Assembly (NCBI GenBank): GCA_013696785.1
Contig: JACCXW010000425.1
Location: forward strand, 1-11,063
Direction: 5' to 3'
DNA length: 11,063 bases
DNA from: Geodermatophilaceae bacterium
Lineage (GTDB): Bacteria; Actinomycetota; Actinomycetes; Mycobacteriales; Geodermatophilaceae
Of the stretch, positions 1 to 6,091 are shown piece after piece; the first letter of the stretch is position 1, and the number at the start of each line of letters is the position of its first letter. The notes under the pieces are model-generated. The model saw nothing but the letters and a program-made list of their open reading frames with translations. It searched no databases and was not told where the DNA came from. Position numbers and translations under genes: made by a program.

Positions 1-594
1 GCGTAGGGCGTTGACCTGTGGCTCGTAGGCGCGCCCGCCGTAGATCGCAAGGGTCCGGACGCTGCGCAACTCACCGGCCGCCGCGATGTCCCTGGCGACC
101 TGGACGCACAGTTCCCGTGTCGGCACGACGACGAGGGCCTGCGGTACGCCGTCGGCTCCCTCGTCCGGTCCGGTGACCCGCTGCAGGATGGGTACGCCGA
201 AGCCGAGTGTCTTGCCGGTCCCGGTGCGGGCTTGGCCGATCAGGTCGTGCCCGGCAAGGGCCAGCGGCAGGGTGAGTTCCTGGATGGCGAACGTGCGCGT
301 GATGCCGTGCCCGGCCAGCGCCTGCACTGTCTCCGGGCGCACGCCGAGGTCGGCGAACAACGGGCTGGTCGGCAGCACGGGGGCGCGGGCGGCGAGCTCT
401 TCGGCCTCGATGTCGGGAGCGCCGGTCTCGGAGTGGTCCAGTTCGACCGCGTCGAGGGTGTCGGGGACGACCGCGGGGGTGCTCGTCGGGGTGATGCCGT
501 CGGTGGGATCGTCGGAACGGAGCGTGCTCAGGGTGCTCAGCCTTTCGTCGGTGGTTCTCGTCGTCCGCTCGCGCGGACGGCGGGCAATACTCAC
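1..594 (-). CDS. DEAD/DEAH-box ATP-dependent RNA helicase, N-terminal part (RhlE-like)
   Basis: The reverse strand encodes the first ~198 residues of an ATP-dependent RNA helicase, which unwinds RNA duplexes in the cytoplasm; the rest lies beyond base 1. An acidic, low-complexity N-terminal tail is followed by a Q-motif region (LFADLGVRPETVQAL to TFAIQELTLP). Next come motif I (Walker A, ARTGTGKT, codons near 231-208) and motif Ia (PTRELCVQV). The DEAD box itself is outside the window. Rv3211 (rhlE) holds this place beside a divergent ferritin-like gene in M. tuberculosis, which supports an RhlE-type call. The start is undecided. The frame opens after a stop near 634, and GTG at 594 is the most reasonable normal codon but has no Shine-Dalgarno. 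A CTG at 531 lies 9 bases after GAAAGG, and CTG 540 would give an N-terminus starting STLSTLRSDD. The family call is secure; the start is not. Confidence 0.88.
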   Translation of the reverse strand, partial: MSIARRPRERTTRTTDERLSTLSTLRSDDPTDGITPTSTPAVVPDTLDAVELDHSETGAPDIEAEELAARAPVLPTSPLFADLGVRPETVQALAGHGITRTFAIQELTLPLALAGHDLIGQARTGTGKTLGFGVPILQRVTGPDEGADGVPQALVVVPTRELCVQVARDIAAAGELRSVRTLAIYGGRAYEPQVNALR

Positions 595-729
595 CGGGGC
601 ATCCACGCACACAGTGACGGGCAGCGAATCCGCCTATCGAGGCTCAGTCTACCTTCCGCACCCGACGAGTAGGGTCGGCGCGTCCGGATCGGCGTGTGAG
701 ATTCGGCGTGTGACTCGGTCGCAATGGTG

Positions 730-735
730 AGGAGA
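730..735 (+). promoter_or_regulatory. Ribosome binding site that decides a CTG start
   Basis: AGGAGA lies 5 bases upstream of CTG 741. It is the only good Shine-Dalgarno near the 5' end of the ferritin-like frame. No in-frame ATG, GTG or TTG exists between the upstream stop (TGA at 711) and TTG 849, so this site points to CTG 741 as the start. Confidence 0.6.
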
Positions 736-740
736 CCACG

Positions 741-1391
741 CTGACCAGCCAGACCGACCCGGCGGTCATCGATCTGCTCGGCGCACTCGCGTACGGCGAG
801 CTGACCGCATTCGACCGCCTGGCCGAGGACGCCAGGCTGGCGCCGACATTGGCCGGCAAGGCCGCACTGGCGCAGATGGCCGCAGCCGAGATCGGGCACT
901 ACGCCGTGCTGCGTGGGCAGATCGGTGTGCGTGGCGGGGACGCCGAGCGGGCGATGGCGCCGTTCGTGGCCGCCATCGACGCGTTCCACGACTCCACCCG
1001 GCCGACGACGTGGCTGGAGGGCCTGGTCAAGGCCTACGTGGGCGACGGGCTGGCTGCGGACTTCTACCGCGAGGTGGCGCAGTTGCTCGATCCGGATGTC
1101 AGGGATCTTGTGCTCGAAGTGCTTGCGGACACCGGCCACGCGGACTTCGCCGTACGCGAGGTACGAGCGGCCATTGCCAGCGATCCTGCGGTCGCCGGCC
1201 GGTTGGCGCTGTGGGCTCGGCGGCTGGTGGGCGAAGCGCTGACCCAGTCGCAGCGCGTGATCGCCGAACGCGACGGCCTCGCAGAACTGATCATGGCGGG
1301 CACCGGTGACCTCGCCGGTGTGGCCGCGCTGCTCAAGCGGATCACGACTGCCCACTCGCGGCGGATGCAGGCGCTCGGCCTCAGCACGTAG
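741..1391 (+). CDS. Ferritin-like fold protein, MiaE-like family (Rv3210c-type), CTG start
   Basis: This encodes a 216-residue all-helical protein of the ferritin-like/MiaE_2-type family. E. coli MiaE hydroxylates a modified tRNA adenosine with a carboxylate-bridged diiron centre. For the actinobacterial branch the reaction is not established, so I claim only the fold. Candidate metal ligands are Glu20 (YGELTAF) and Glu50-x-x-His53 (AEIGHY). A later helix pair runs from about residue 155 to 185. TTG 849 would remove the first 36 residues, including the first helix with Glu20. The frame upstream holds no ATG/GTG/TTG after the stop at 711, so CTG 741 behind AGGAGA is preferred. The gene is divergent from the helicase and convergent with DUF3107, 18 bases away, as in the Rv3208A-Rv3211 region. 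It is soluble, with no signal peptide. Confidence 0.82.
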   Translation: MTSQTDPAVIDLLGALAYGELTAFDRLAEDARLAPTLAGKAALAQMAAAEIGHYAVLRGQIGVRGGDAERAMAPFVAAIDAFHDSTRPTTWLEGLVKAYVGDGLAADFYREVAQLLDPDVRDLVLEVLADTGHADFAVREVRAAIASDPAVAGRLALWARRLVGEALTQSQRVIAERDGLAELIMAGTGDLAGVAALLKRITTAHSRRMQALGLST

Positions 1392-1409
1392 CTGGGCCGG
1401 CGAGTCGGG

Positions 1410-1637
1410 TCAGCCGACGACGAAGCCCACCCGGCGCGGGTCGGCATCCGCGATCTCGACGTAGGCGATCCGCGCTCCGGGCACGATCAATTTGCGGCCC
1501 TTGCCGTCAGTGAGGGTGAGAAGGCCGGACTCCGTGCTCACGGCGTCGGCGACGGCTTGTTCCACCTCGGCCGCGGTTTGGGAGCAATCGACGGTGAGTT
1601 CCCGTGGTGACTGCTGCACACCGATCTTGACTTCCAC
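1410..1637 (-). CDS. DUF3107 small conserved actinobacterial protein (TB9.4-like)
   Basis: This 75-residue protein begins MEVKIGVQQSPREL and ends RRVGFVVG, the pattern of the DUF3107 family (Rv3208A, TB9.4). Its molecular role is unknown. The sequence suggests a compact beta-rich cytosolic domain with a conserved core of the type LTDGKGRKLIVP. The GTG start at 1637 is chosen because GGAGGA (1643-1648 on the reverse strand) sits 5 bases upstream. A start further upstream at 1655 would precede that site. The gene follows tetR on the same strand after 187 bases containing inverted repeats. In M. tuberculosis the TetR gene Rv3208 and Rv3208A are likewise adjacent and co-directional. Confidence 0.88.
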   Translation of the reverse strand: MEVKIGVQQSPRELTVDCSQTAAEVEQAVADAVSTESGLLTLTDGKGRKLIVPGARIAYVEIADADPRRVGFVVG

Positions 1638-1718
1638 CGCTGTCCTCCGGATCACCTGTCAGCTAAGGACTCCGAGGCTATCCCAGCGCCGTACCCGGTG
1701 ACCGCCACGCCGCCTCGA

Positions 1719-1827
1719 TGATCTCGGACCTGCGCCGCCCCCGGCGTTCGTGATCTCGGGATGCGACCGGCCAGTGCCGGCGAGAACCCGAGATCAGCGA
1801 ATAGGACCCGGCAGATGCCTGAGATCA
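1719..1827. repeat. Four copies of a TGATCTCGG motif forming hairpins between tetR and DUF3107
   Basis: TGATCTCGGA occurs at 1719-1728 and TGATCTCGGG at 1751-1760. The reverse complements are CCCGAGATCA at 1787-1796 and CTGAGATCA at 1819-1827, the latter including the tetR stop codon. The middle pair is a perfect 10-bp inverted repeat. Nested inside it is a 5-bp stem CCGGC/GCCGG (1767-1771, 1776-1780) with loop CAGT. It lies just after the 3' end of tetR, so a transcription terminator without a U-tract is plausible. An operator for a regulator of DUF3107 is the alternative. Confidence 0.55.
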
Positions 1828-2493
1828 CGGCGTCGGCGAAACCCTGTCCTGCAGCGGGAAGCCGGAGATCCCGCGCCAAGCCAGCGAGGCCATGAGGGCG
1901 ACCGCCTCGGCCTTGTCGATCGTGCCTCGGTGATCGAGCCACCAGCGGGCACTCATCTCGGCAAGGCCGGACAGTCCGGAGGACAGCAGCTGTGCGCGGG
2001 CCGGGGTGGTGCCGGTGTCCTCGGCGATGGTCGCCGCGGTGGCGCTGACACACGCCTGAACGAAATCGCTGACCCGCTCCCGGACCGCTGGGTCGCTGCG
2101 CAGGTCGGACTCGAACAGCAACCTGAACGCCTCGCTCTTGCTGTCCACGAAGTCGAAGTACGCCGCGACCGCGCCTTCCACCCGCAGCCGGTTGTCCGTG
2201 GTGGAGGCAAGGGCCGTGCGGATCCGCTGTATCAGCGCTTCGATCTGCCCGTCGAGCAGAGCCAGGTACAGCTCGAGCTTGCCCGGAAAGTGTTGGTAGA
2301 GCACGGGCTTGCTGACCCCGGCGCGGTCGGCGATGTCGTCCATCGCCGCTCTGTGATATCCCTGCGCGACGAAGACCTCCTGCGCTGCCTGGAGCAACTG
2401 CTCCCGACGCACCATCCTGGGAAGCCGGTTTCCGCGTGGCAGGTCCACGTCTGCGCGGCCGTTTGCCGCGGTACTGCCGCCCCCGCGGGTCAT
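1825..2493 (-). CDS. TetR/AcrR family transcriptional regulator (Rv3208-like)
   Basis: This encodes a 222-residue one-component repressor-type regulator. The N-terminal DNA-binding domain spans about residues 30-77: helix REQLLQAAQEVF, then AAMDDIADRAGVSKPVLYQHFPGK, the classic TetR helix-turn-helix with the YxHFxxK end. The rest is a helical ligand/dimerisation domain whose inducer cannot be read from sequence. Length is normal for the family. ATG 2493 is preceded by a TAAGCT hexamer ending 6 bases upstream, so the mRNA may be leaderless. The gene is divergent from the YjbR-type gene with only 45 bases between starts. Those bases contain a CCGGCCGG palindrome, so autoregulation and control of the neighbour are plausible inferences. 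Rv3208 has the same position relative to DUF3107. Confidence 0.92.
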   Translation of the reverse strand: MTRGGGSTAANGRADVDLPRGNRLPRMVRREQLLQAAQEVFVAQGYHRAAMDDIADRAGVSKPVLYQHFPGKLELYLALLDGQIEALIQRIRTALASTTDNRLRVEGAVAAYFDFVDSKSEAFRLLFESDLRSDPAVRERVSDFVQACVSATAATIAEDTGTTPARAQLLSSGLSGLAEMSARWWLDHRGTIDKAEAVALMASLAWRGISGFPLQDRVSPTP

Positions 2494-2499
2494 TGCCGG

Positions 2500-2532
2500 A
2501 GCTTACCGGCCGGCGGCATTTCCGTGCACTAT
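2500..2532. promoter_or_regulatory. Divergent leaderless-type promoters with a central palindrome (candidate TetR operator)
   Basis: On the reverse strand TAAGCT (2505-2500) ends 6 bases before ATG 2493. On the forward strand CACTAT (2527-2532) ends 6 bases before ATG 2539. Both fit the xANNNT -10 pattern at the spacing of leaderless actinobacterial mRNAs. Between them lies CCGGCCGG (2506-2513), and GCCGG/CCGGC also pair across 2495-2510. The -35 regions are poor. The palindrome would overlap both promoters, which makes it a candidate operator. This is inference from spacing and symmetry only. Confidence 0.45.
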
Positions 2533-2538
2533 CGGCGA

Positions 2539-2886
2539 ATGCGGTATGACGACGTGGTGAAGTACTGCCTTGCCAAGCCCGGCGCCAGCCCGGACGAGCC
2601 GTGGCCGGATGACCTCGTGGTCAAGGTTAGCGGGAAGATCTTCGCGTTCCTGGGCGGTACGGACGCGATGGGCGTCAAGTGTGGGCCGACAAAGGAGGCG
2701 GCCGCGGAGTGGCGGGAGCGCTATCCGACCGCGGTGTCGGTGATGGCCTACATCGGGCGCTACGGCTGGAACAGCGTCGCGCTCGACGGGACCCTGCCCG
2801 AACACGAGGTCCGCGAGCTCATCGATTCCTCCTACGCCGACGTCGTGTCACGGCTGCCGAAGTCCAAGCGTCCGCAGAGCGCGTAG
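2539..2886 (+). CDS. MmcQ/YjbR family protein
   Basis: This 115-residue protein is of the MmcQ/YjbR-like family, with a CyaY-like alpha-beta fold often described as DNA-binding though its cellular role is unsettled. Visible family features are the opening RYDDVVKYCLAKPGASPDEPWPDDLVVKVSGKIFAFL in spaced form: a helix ending YCLxxPGA, then a PW/PDDLVxKVxGKxFA strand pair. Near the C-terminus come the motif YGWNSVALDG and the helix LPEHEVRELIDSSYADVV. ATG 2539 is chosen over GTG 2524 because a -10-like hexamer CACTAT sits 6 bases upstream, and because a start there matches the usual short N-terminus of the family. The gene is divergent from tetR, so it may be its regulatory target. 130 bases separate it from the hydrolase, with no gene seen between. 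Confidence 0.85.
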   Translation: MRYDDVVKYCLAKPGASPDEPWPDDLVVKVSGKIFAFLGGTDAMGVKCGPTKEAAAEWRERYPTAVSVMAYIGRYGWNSVALDGTLPEHEVRELIDSSYADVVSRLPKSKRPQSA

Positions 2887-3004
2887 ACGGGAGCGTTCTC
2901 ATCCCTATCTCGCTCATTGGCTCGCCCCCGCGGCTGATACGCGAAGAGACAACCCTCATGTCGGCGCCACGGACCGGCTGTCGTCCCTCGGCCGAGCAAC
3001 GTCG

Positions 3005-3016
3005 TACCGTCGCCAC
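3005..3016 (+). promoter_or_regulatory. Putative leaderless promoter -10 element of the hydrolase gene
   Basis: TACCGT (3005-3010) fits the TANNNT -10 consensus and ends 6 bases before the GTG start at 3017, the same spacing as at tetR and the YjbR-type gene. No Shine-Dalgarno precedes the GTG and no convincing -35 is seen. If used, translation would begin at or next to the first base of the mRNA. Confidence 0.4.
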
Positions 3017-3997
3017 GTGACCCGACCCGCTCGACTGTCCGACTCCCGACTCCCCGATCTCGCGCCCCTGCTGCCCCCGTGGCCCGGCGAGCTGGTCGAT
3101 CTCGACGGTGCCGCCGGCGGAACGGTTTTCCTCCGCCGCACGCCGGCGCGGTCGGAGGCAGCCGAACCGGCGCTGTACGTCCACGGGCTCGGTGGGGCGT
3201 CGACCAACTGGACCGACGTGGCCGGACTGCTCGCGGAGCGTTTCGACGGCGAGGCGGTGGATCTGCCCGGCTTCGGCCGTTCGCCCGCGGCGCCGCGCGG
3301 TGACTACTCGATCCAGGCGCGGGTGCGGGTCGTGAGCCGGCTCATCGAGGTGCGTGAACGCGGCCCGGTACACCTGCTCGGCAACTCCCTCGGGGGACTT
3401 GTCAGTCTCCTCGTGGCTGCCTCCCGCCCCGATCTTGTCCGGACCCTCACGCTGATCAGCCCGGCGATGCCGGCATTCCGGCCGCCGGGACGTTCCGACC
3501 CGATGATCCCGCTGCTTCTGCTGCCTGGCCTGTCCCGGCTGGTCGAGCGCCGGTTGTCCCGGCTCAGCCCGGAGGAGCGCGCCCGCGCTGTGATCGACTT
3601 GTGCTTCGCCGACCCCTCGCGGATCCCGCAGCAGCGCCTGGCCGAGGCCGCCGCGGAGGTCAGCCGCCGCGCCGAACTGCCGTGGGCGATGGACGCCTTC
3701 ACGGCCAGCCTGCGCGGCCTCGTCCGCACGTACTTCAGCCGCGGTCCGGGCTCGCCGTGGCGGATGGCGCGTCTGGTCCAGGCGCCCACGCTGGTGATCT
3801 GGGGTGACAAGGACCGCCTCGTGCACGTGTCGACCGCGCCGCGCACGGCCGATGCGATCCCGGCCGCGCGACTGCTCGTGCTGCCGAACATCGGGCACAC
3901 CGCGCAGCTGGAGGATCCGCGTTCGACTGCCCGGGCCGTGCTGGGGCTGGTCGAGGACGCCGAGACCGTGCGGGTCGCGCGCCGAGGACCGACCTGA
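3017..3997 (+). CDS. Alpha/beta hydrolase fold protein
   Basis: This encodes a 326-residue alpha/beta hydrolase. Oxyanion-hole motif HGLGG is at residues 56-60, and DLPGFGRS follows at 82-89. The nucleophile elbow GNSLGG places Ser124 as the catalytic serine. The acid is Asp266 in IWGDKD (or Asp264), and the base is His294 in NIGHTAQLE. A helical cap occupies roughly residues 155-250. The substrate is unknown: ester, epoxide or C-C bond hydrolysis are all possible with this triad. There is no signal peptide or membrane segment, so it is probably cytosolic. The GTG start fits the leaderless promoter just upstream. The gene runs in the same direction as the DUF3152 gene (37 bases later) and moeZ, so co-transcription with DUF3152 is likely. 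Confidence 0.9.
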   Translation: MTRPARLSDSRLPDLAPLLPPWPGELVDLDGAAGGTVFLRRTPARSEAAEPALYVHGLGGASTNWTDVAGLLAERFDGEAVDLPGFGRSPAAPRGDYSIQARVRVVSRLIEVRERGPVHLLGNSLGGLVSLLVAASRPDLVRTLTLISPAMPAFRPPGRSDPMIPLLLLPGLSRLVERRLSRLSPEERARAVIDLCFADPSRIPQQRLAEAAAEVSRRAELPWAMDAFTASLRGLVRTYFSRGPGSPWRMARLVQAPTLVIWGDKDRLVHVSTAPRTADAIPAARLLVLPNIGHTAQLEDPRSTARAVLGLVEDAETVRVARRGPT

Positions 3998-4034
3998 GCG
4001 GTCGCGGCACCGGCCTGTGGCAAGGTGGTCCCCC

Positions 4035-4841
4035 GTGGGCAGGGTCAGTCGGTTCGTGCAGATCTACGGCTGGCGGGCCTATGCCATCCCGATCCTGGTC
4101 GTCGCGACCCTGCTGGCATTGGTGGAAGTGGCCGGCGAGGACTCCGCGGCGCAGACCCCACCGACCAGCGAGCAGCAGTCCTCAGCCAGCACTGACAACG
4201 ATGGGGTTCCCGGAACGACGACGTCCCCGGGGAGCACGGCGCAATCCACGCCTGCGGCGGAAGCCGAGCCGGTGAACCCGTCGGCGACGTTCAGCGCCGA
4301 GCCGGCTACGCCCACGTTCGTGCAGCGCGGCGAGGGGACGCTCAGCGTCGTACCGGGGCGCTCCGCCGTCCTCGGTACCGGTCCGTTGCTGCGCTTTCGA
4401 GTCGAGGTGGAGGACGGTACGGACGTTGACGGCGCGGCGTTCGCGCGCGCAGTCGAGGAGACCCTCGGTGACCCGCGTAGCTGGGGAGCCGGTGGGCGGC
4501 AGGCCTTCCAACGCGTTGACACGGGACCCTTCGACTTCCGCGTCGCGCTCGTCTCGCCGGACAACGTCAACAGCTTCTGTCCGGGGCTGGACACCGGCGG
4601 CTACACGTCCTGCCGATCCGGCGACCGAGCGGTCATCAACCTGGCCCGCTGGGAAACCGCCGTACCCGACTATGAAGGCGACCTCCCCACCTATCGCCAG
4701 TACGTCGTCAACCACGAGGTGGGCCACTACCTCGGCAACGGGCACGAGGCATGCCCCGGCGCCGGTGCGCTTGCCCCCGTGATGCAGCAGCAGACGCTTG
4801 GCCTGGGCGGTTGCCGGAAGAATGCCTGGCCGTACCCGTGA
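4035..4841 (+). CDS. DUF3152 membrane-anchored protein with metzincin-like zinc motif (Rv3207c-like)
   Basis: This encodes a 268-residue protein with one N-terminal membrane segment (about residues 15-33, AYAIPILVVATLLALVEVAG). A Ser/Thr/Pro/Ala-rich linker spans about 35-95, and an extracytoplasmic DUF3152 domain spans about 96-268. The domain contains HEVGHYLGNGH at 227-237, which fits the HExxHxxGxxH zinc signature of metzincin proteases exactly. Met250 in APVMQQQ follows where a Met-turn could be. Cys182, Cys193, Cys240 and Cys260 could form two disulfides. A zinc-dependent protease outside the membrane is therefore likely, but the substrate is unknown. GTG 4035 is chosen because AAGGTGG (4022-4028) lies 6 bases upstream and the TM segment then sits near the N-terminus; the open frame further upstream overlaps the hydrolase. 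Rv3207c occupies the same place next to moeZ in M. tuberculosis. Confidence 0.9.
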   Translation: MGRVSRFVQIYGWRAYAIPILVVATLLALVEVAGEDSAAQTPPTSEQQSSASTDNDGVPGTTTSPGSTAQSTPAAEAEPVNPSATFSAEPATPTFVQRGEGTLSVVPGRSAVLGTGPLLRFRVEVEDGTDVDGAAFARAVEETLGDPRSWGAGGRQAFQRVDTGPFDFRVALVSPDNVNSFCPGLDTGGYTSCRSGDRAVINLARWETAVPDYEGDLPTYRQYVVNHEVGHYLGNGHEACPGAGALAPVMQQQTLGLGGCRKNAWPYP

Positions 4842-4930
4842 TCGGAGCTCGATCCGACCCGTAGCGGGAACATCGCTCGCGGGCATCCGGTTGTCGCCGA
4901 CGTACACCGAGAGCCTCTGAAGGAGCGCAC

Positions 4931-6091
4931 GTGTCCCTGCCACCCCTGGTCGAACCCGCCGCCGATCTCAGCGTCGAAGAGGTACGCCGGTACAGCCGCC
5001 ACCTCATCATCCCCGACGTCGGGATGGCCGGGCAGAAGCGCCTGAAGAACGCGAAGGTGCTCGCCGTTGGTGCCGGCGGGCTCGGCTCCCCGGTTCTGAT
5101 GTACCTCGCCGCGGCCGGCGTCGGAACCCTCGGGGTCGTCGACTTCGACGTCGTGGACGAGTCCAACCTGCAACGGCAGATCATCCACGGCCAGTCCGAC
5201 ATCGGCCGGTCCAAGGCCGAGAGCGCGCGGGACTCGATCAAGGAGATCAACCCCTACGTCGACGTACGGCTGCACACGGACCGGCTTGACTCCGGAAACG
5301 TGATGGAGATCTTCGCCGACTACGACCTGATCGTGGACGGCACCGACAATTTCGCCACCCGCTACCTCGTCAACGACGCCTGCGTGCTGCTGGACAAGCC
5401 GTACGTGTGGGGGTCGATCTTCCGCTTCGACGGCCAGGTGTCGGTGTTCTGGGACTCCCACGGCCCGAACTACCGGGACCTGTACCCGGTCCCGCCGCCG
5501 CCGGGCATGGTTCCGTCCTGCGCCGAGGGTGGCGTACTCGGTGTGCTGTGCGCGACGATCGGCGCGACCCAGGCCACCGAGGCGATCAAGCTGATCACCG
5601 GTATCGGTGAGACGTTGCTCGGTCGGCTGATGATCTACGACGCCCTGGAAATGACCTGGCGCACCATCAAGGTCCGCAAGGACCCGAATGCCGATCCGAT
5701 CACCGAGCTGATCGACTACGACCTCTTCTGCGGCACGGTGTCCGACGAAGCCAGCGAAGCGGCCCGCGGCTCGACCATCACCGTCGGCGAACTGAAGGAC
5801 ATGATCGACGCGGGCAAGGACTTCTACCTGGTCGACGTCCGCGAGCCGAACGAGTACGAGATCCTCTCCATCCCCGGATCGGTGCTGATCCCGAAGGACC
5901 GCATCCTGCGCGGCGAGGCGCTGGCCGAACTGCCACACGACAAGCCCATCGTGTTGCACTGCAAGTCCGGTGCCCGCTCGGCCGAAGCACTGGCCGCGGT
6001 CAAGGCCGCCGGCTTCTCCGACGCGGTGCACGTGCAGGGCGGCGTACTGGCCTGGCAGAGCCAGATCGACCCATCGCTTCCGACGTACTGA
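4931..6091 (+). CDS. moeZ: MoeZ: adenylyltransferase/sulfurtransferase for sulfur carrier proteins, copy A
   Basis: This is a full-length 386-residue cytosolic two-domain enzyme. The ThiF/MoeB/E1-like domain (about 12-270) shows RYSRHLI, the ATP-binding loop GAGGLGS (47-53), DFDVVDESNLQRQ, VDGTDNF, and SCAEGGVLG with Cys197, the position of the catalytic cysteine in E1-like enzymes. No CxxC zinc pairs of the E. coli MoeB type are visible, as is normal for actinobacterial MoeZ. The rhodanese domain (about 282-386) has VDVREPNEYE and the active-site loop HCKSGARS with Cys344. MoeZ adenylates the C-terminus of carriers such as MoaD, ThiS and CysO and converts it to a thiocarboxylate, for molybdopterin, thiamine, cysteine and some antibiotics. 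GTG 4931 has GAAGGAG 5 bases upstream. It sits next to DUF3152 as in Rv3206c-Rv3207c, so it is probably the resident copy. A second copy, inverted, lies at the right edge. Confidence 0.95.
   Translation: MSLPPLVEPAADLSVEEVRRYSRHLIIPDVGMAGQKRLKNAKVLAVGAGGLGSPVLMYLAAAGVGTLGVVDFDVVDESNLQRQIIHGQSDIGRSKAESARDSIKEINPYVDVRLHTDRLDSGNVMEIFADYDLIVDGTDNFATRYLVNDACVLLDKPYVWGSIFRFDGQVSVFWDSHGPNYRDLYPVPPPPGMVPSCAEGGVLGVLCATIGATQATEAIKLITGIGETLLGRLMIYDALEMTWRTIKVRKDPNADPITELIDYDLFCGTVSDEASEAARGSTITVGELKDMIDAGKDFYLVDVREPNEYEILSIPGSVLIPKDRILRGEALAELPHDKPIVLHCKSGARSAEALAAVKAAGFSDAVHVQGGVLAWQSQIDPSLPTY

Noticed and set aside
1750..2538. Upstream extension of the YjbR-type frame
   Set aside because: This part is antisense to the TetR gene and has no family similarity. 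The YjbR similarity starts at ATG 2539.
3804..4034. DUF3152 gene starting inside the hydrolase gene
   Set aside because: The upstream open frame overlaps the hydrolase 3' end and encodes Arg/Pro-rich nonsense. GTG 4035 has a Shine-Dalgarno and puts the membrane segment near the N-terminus.
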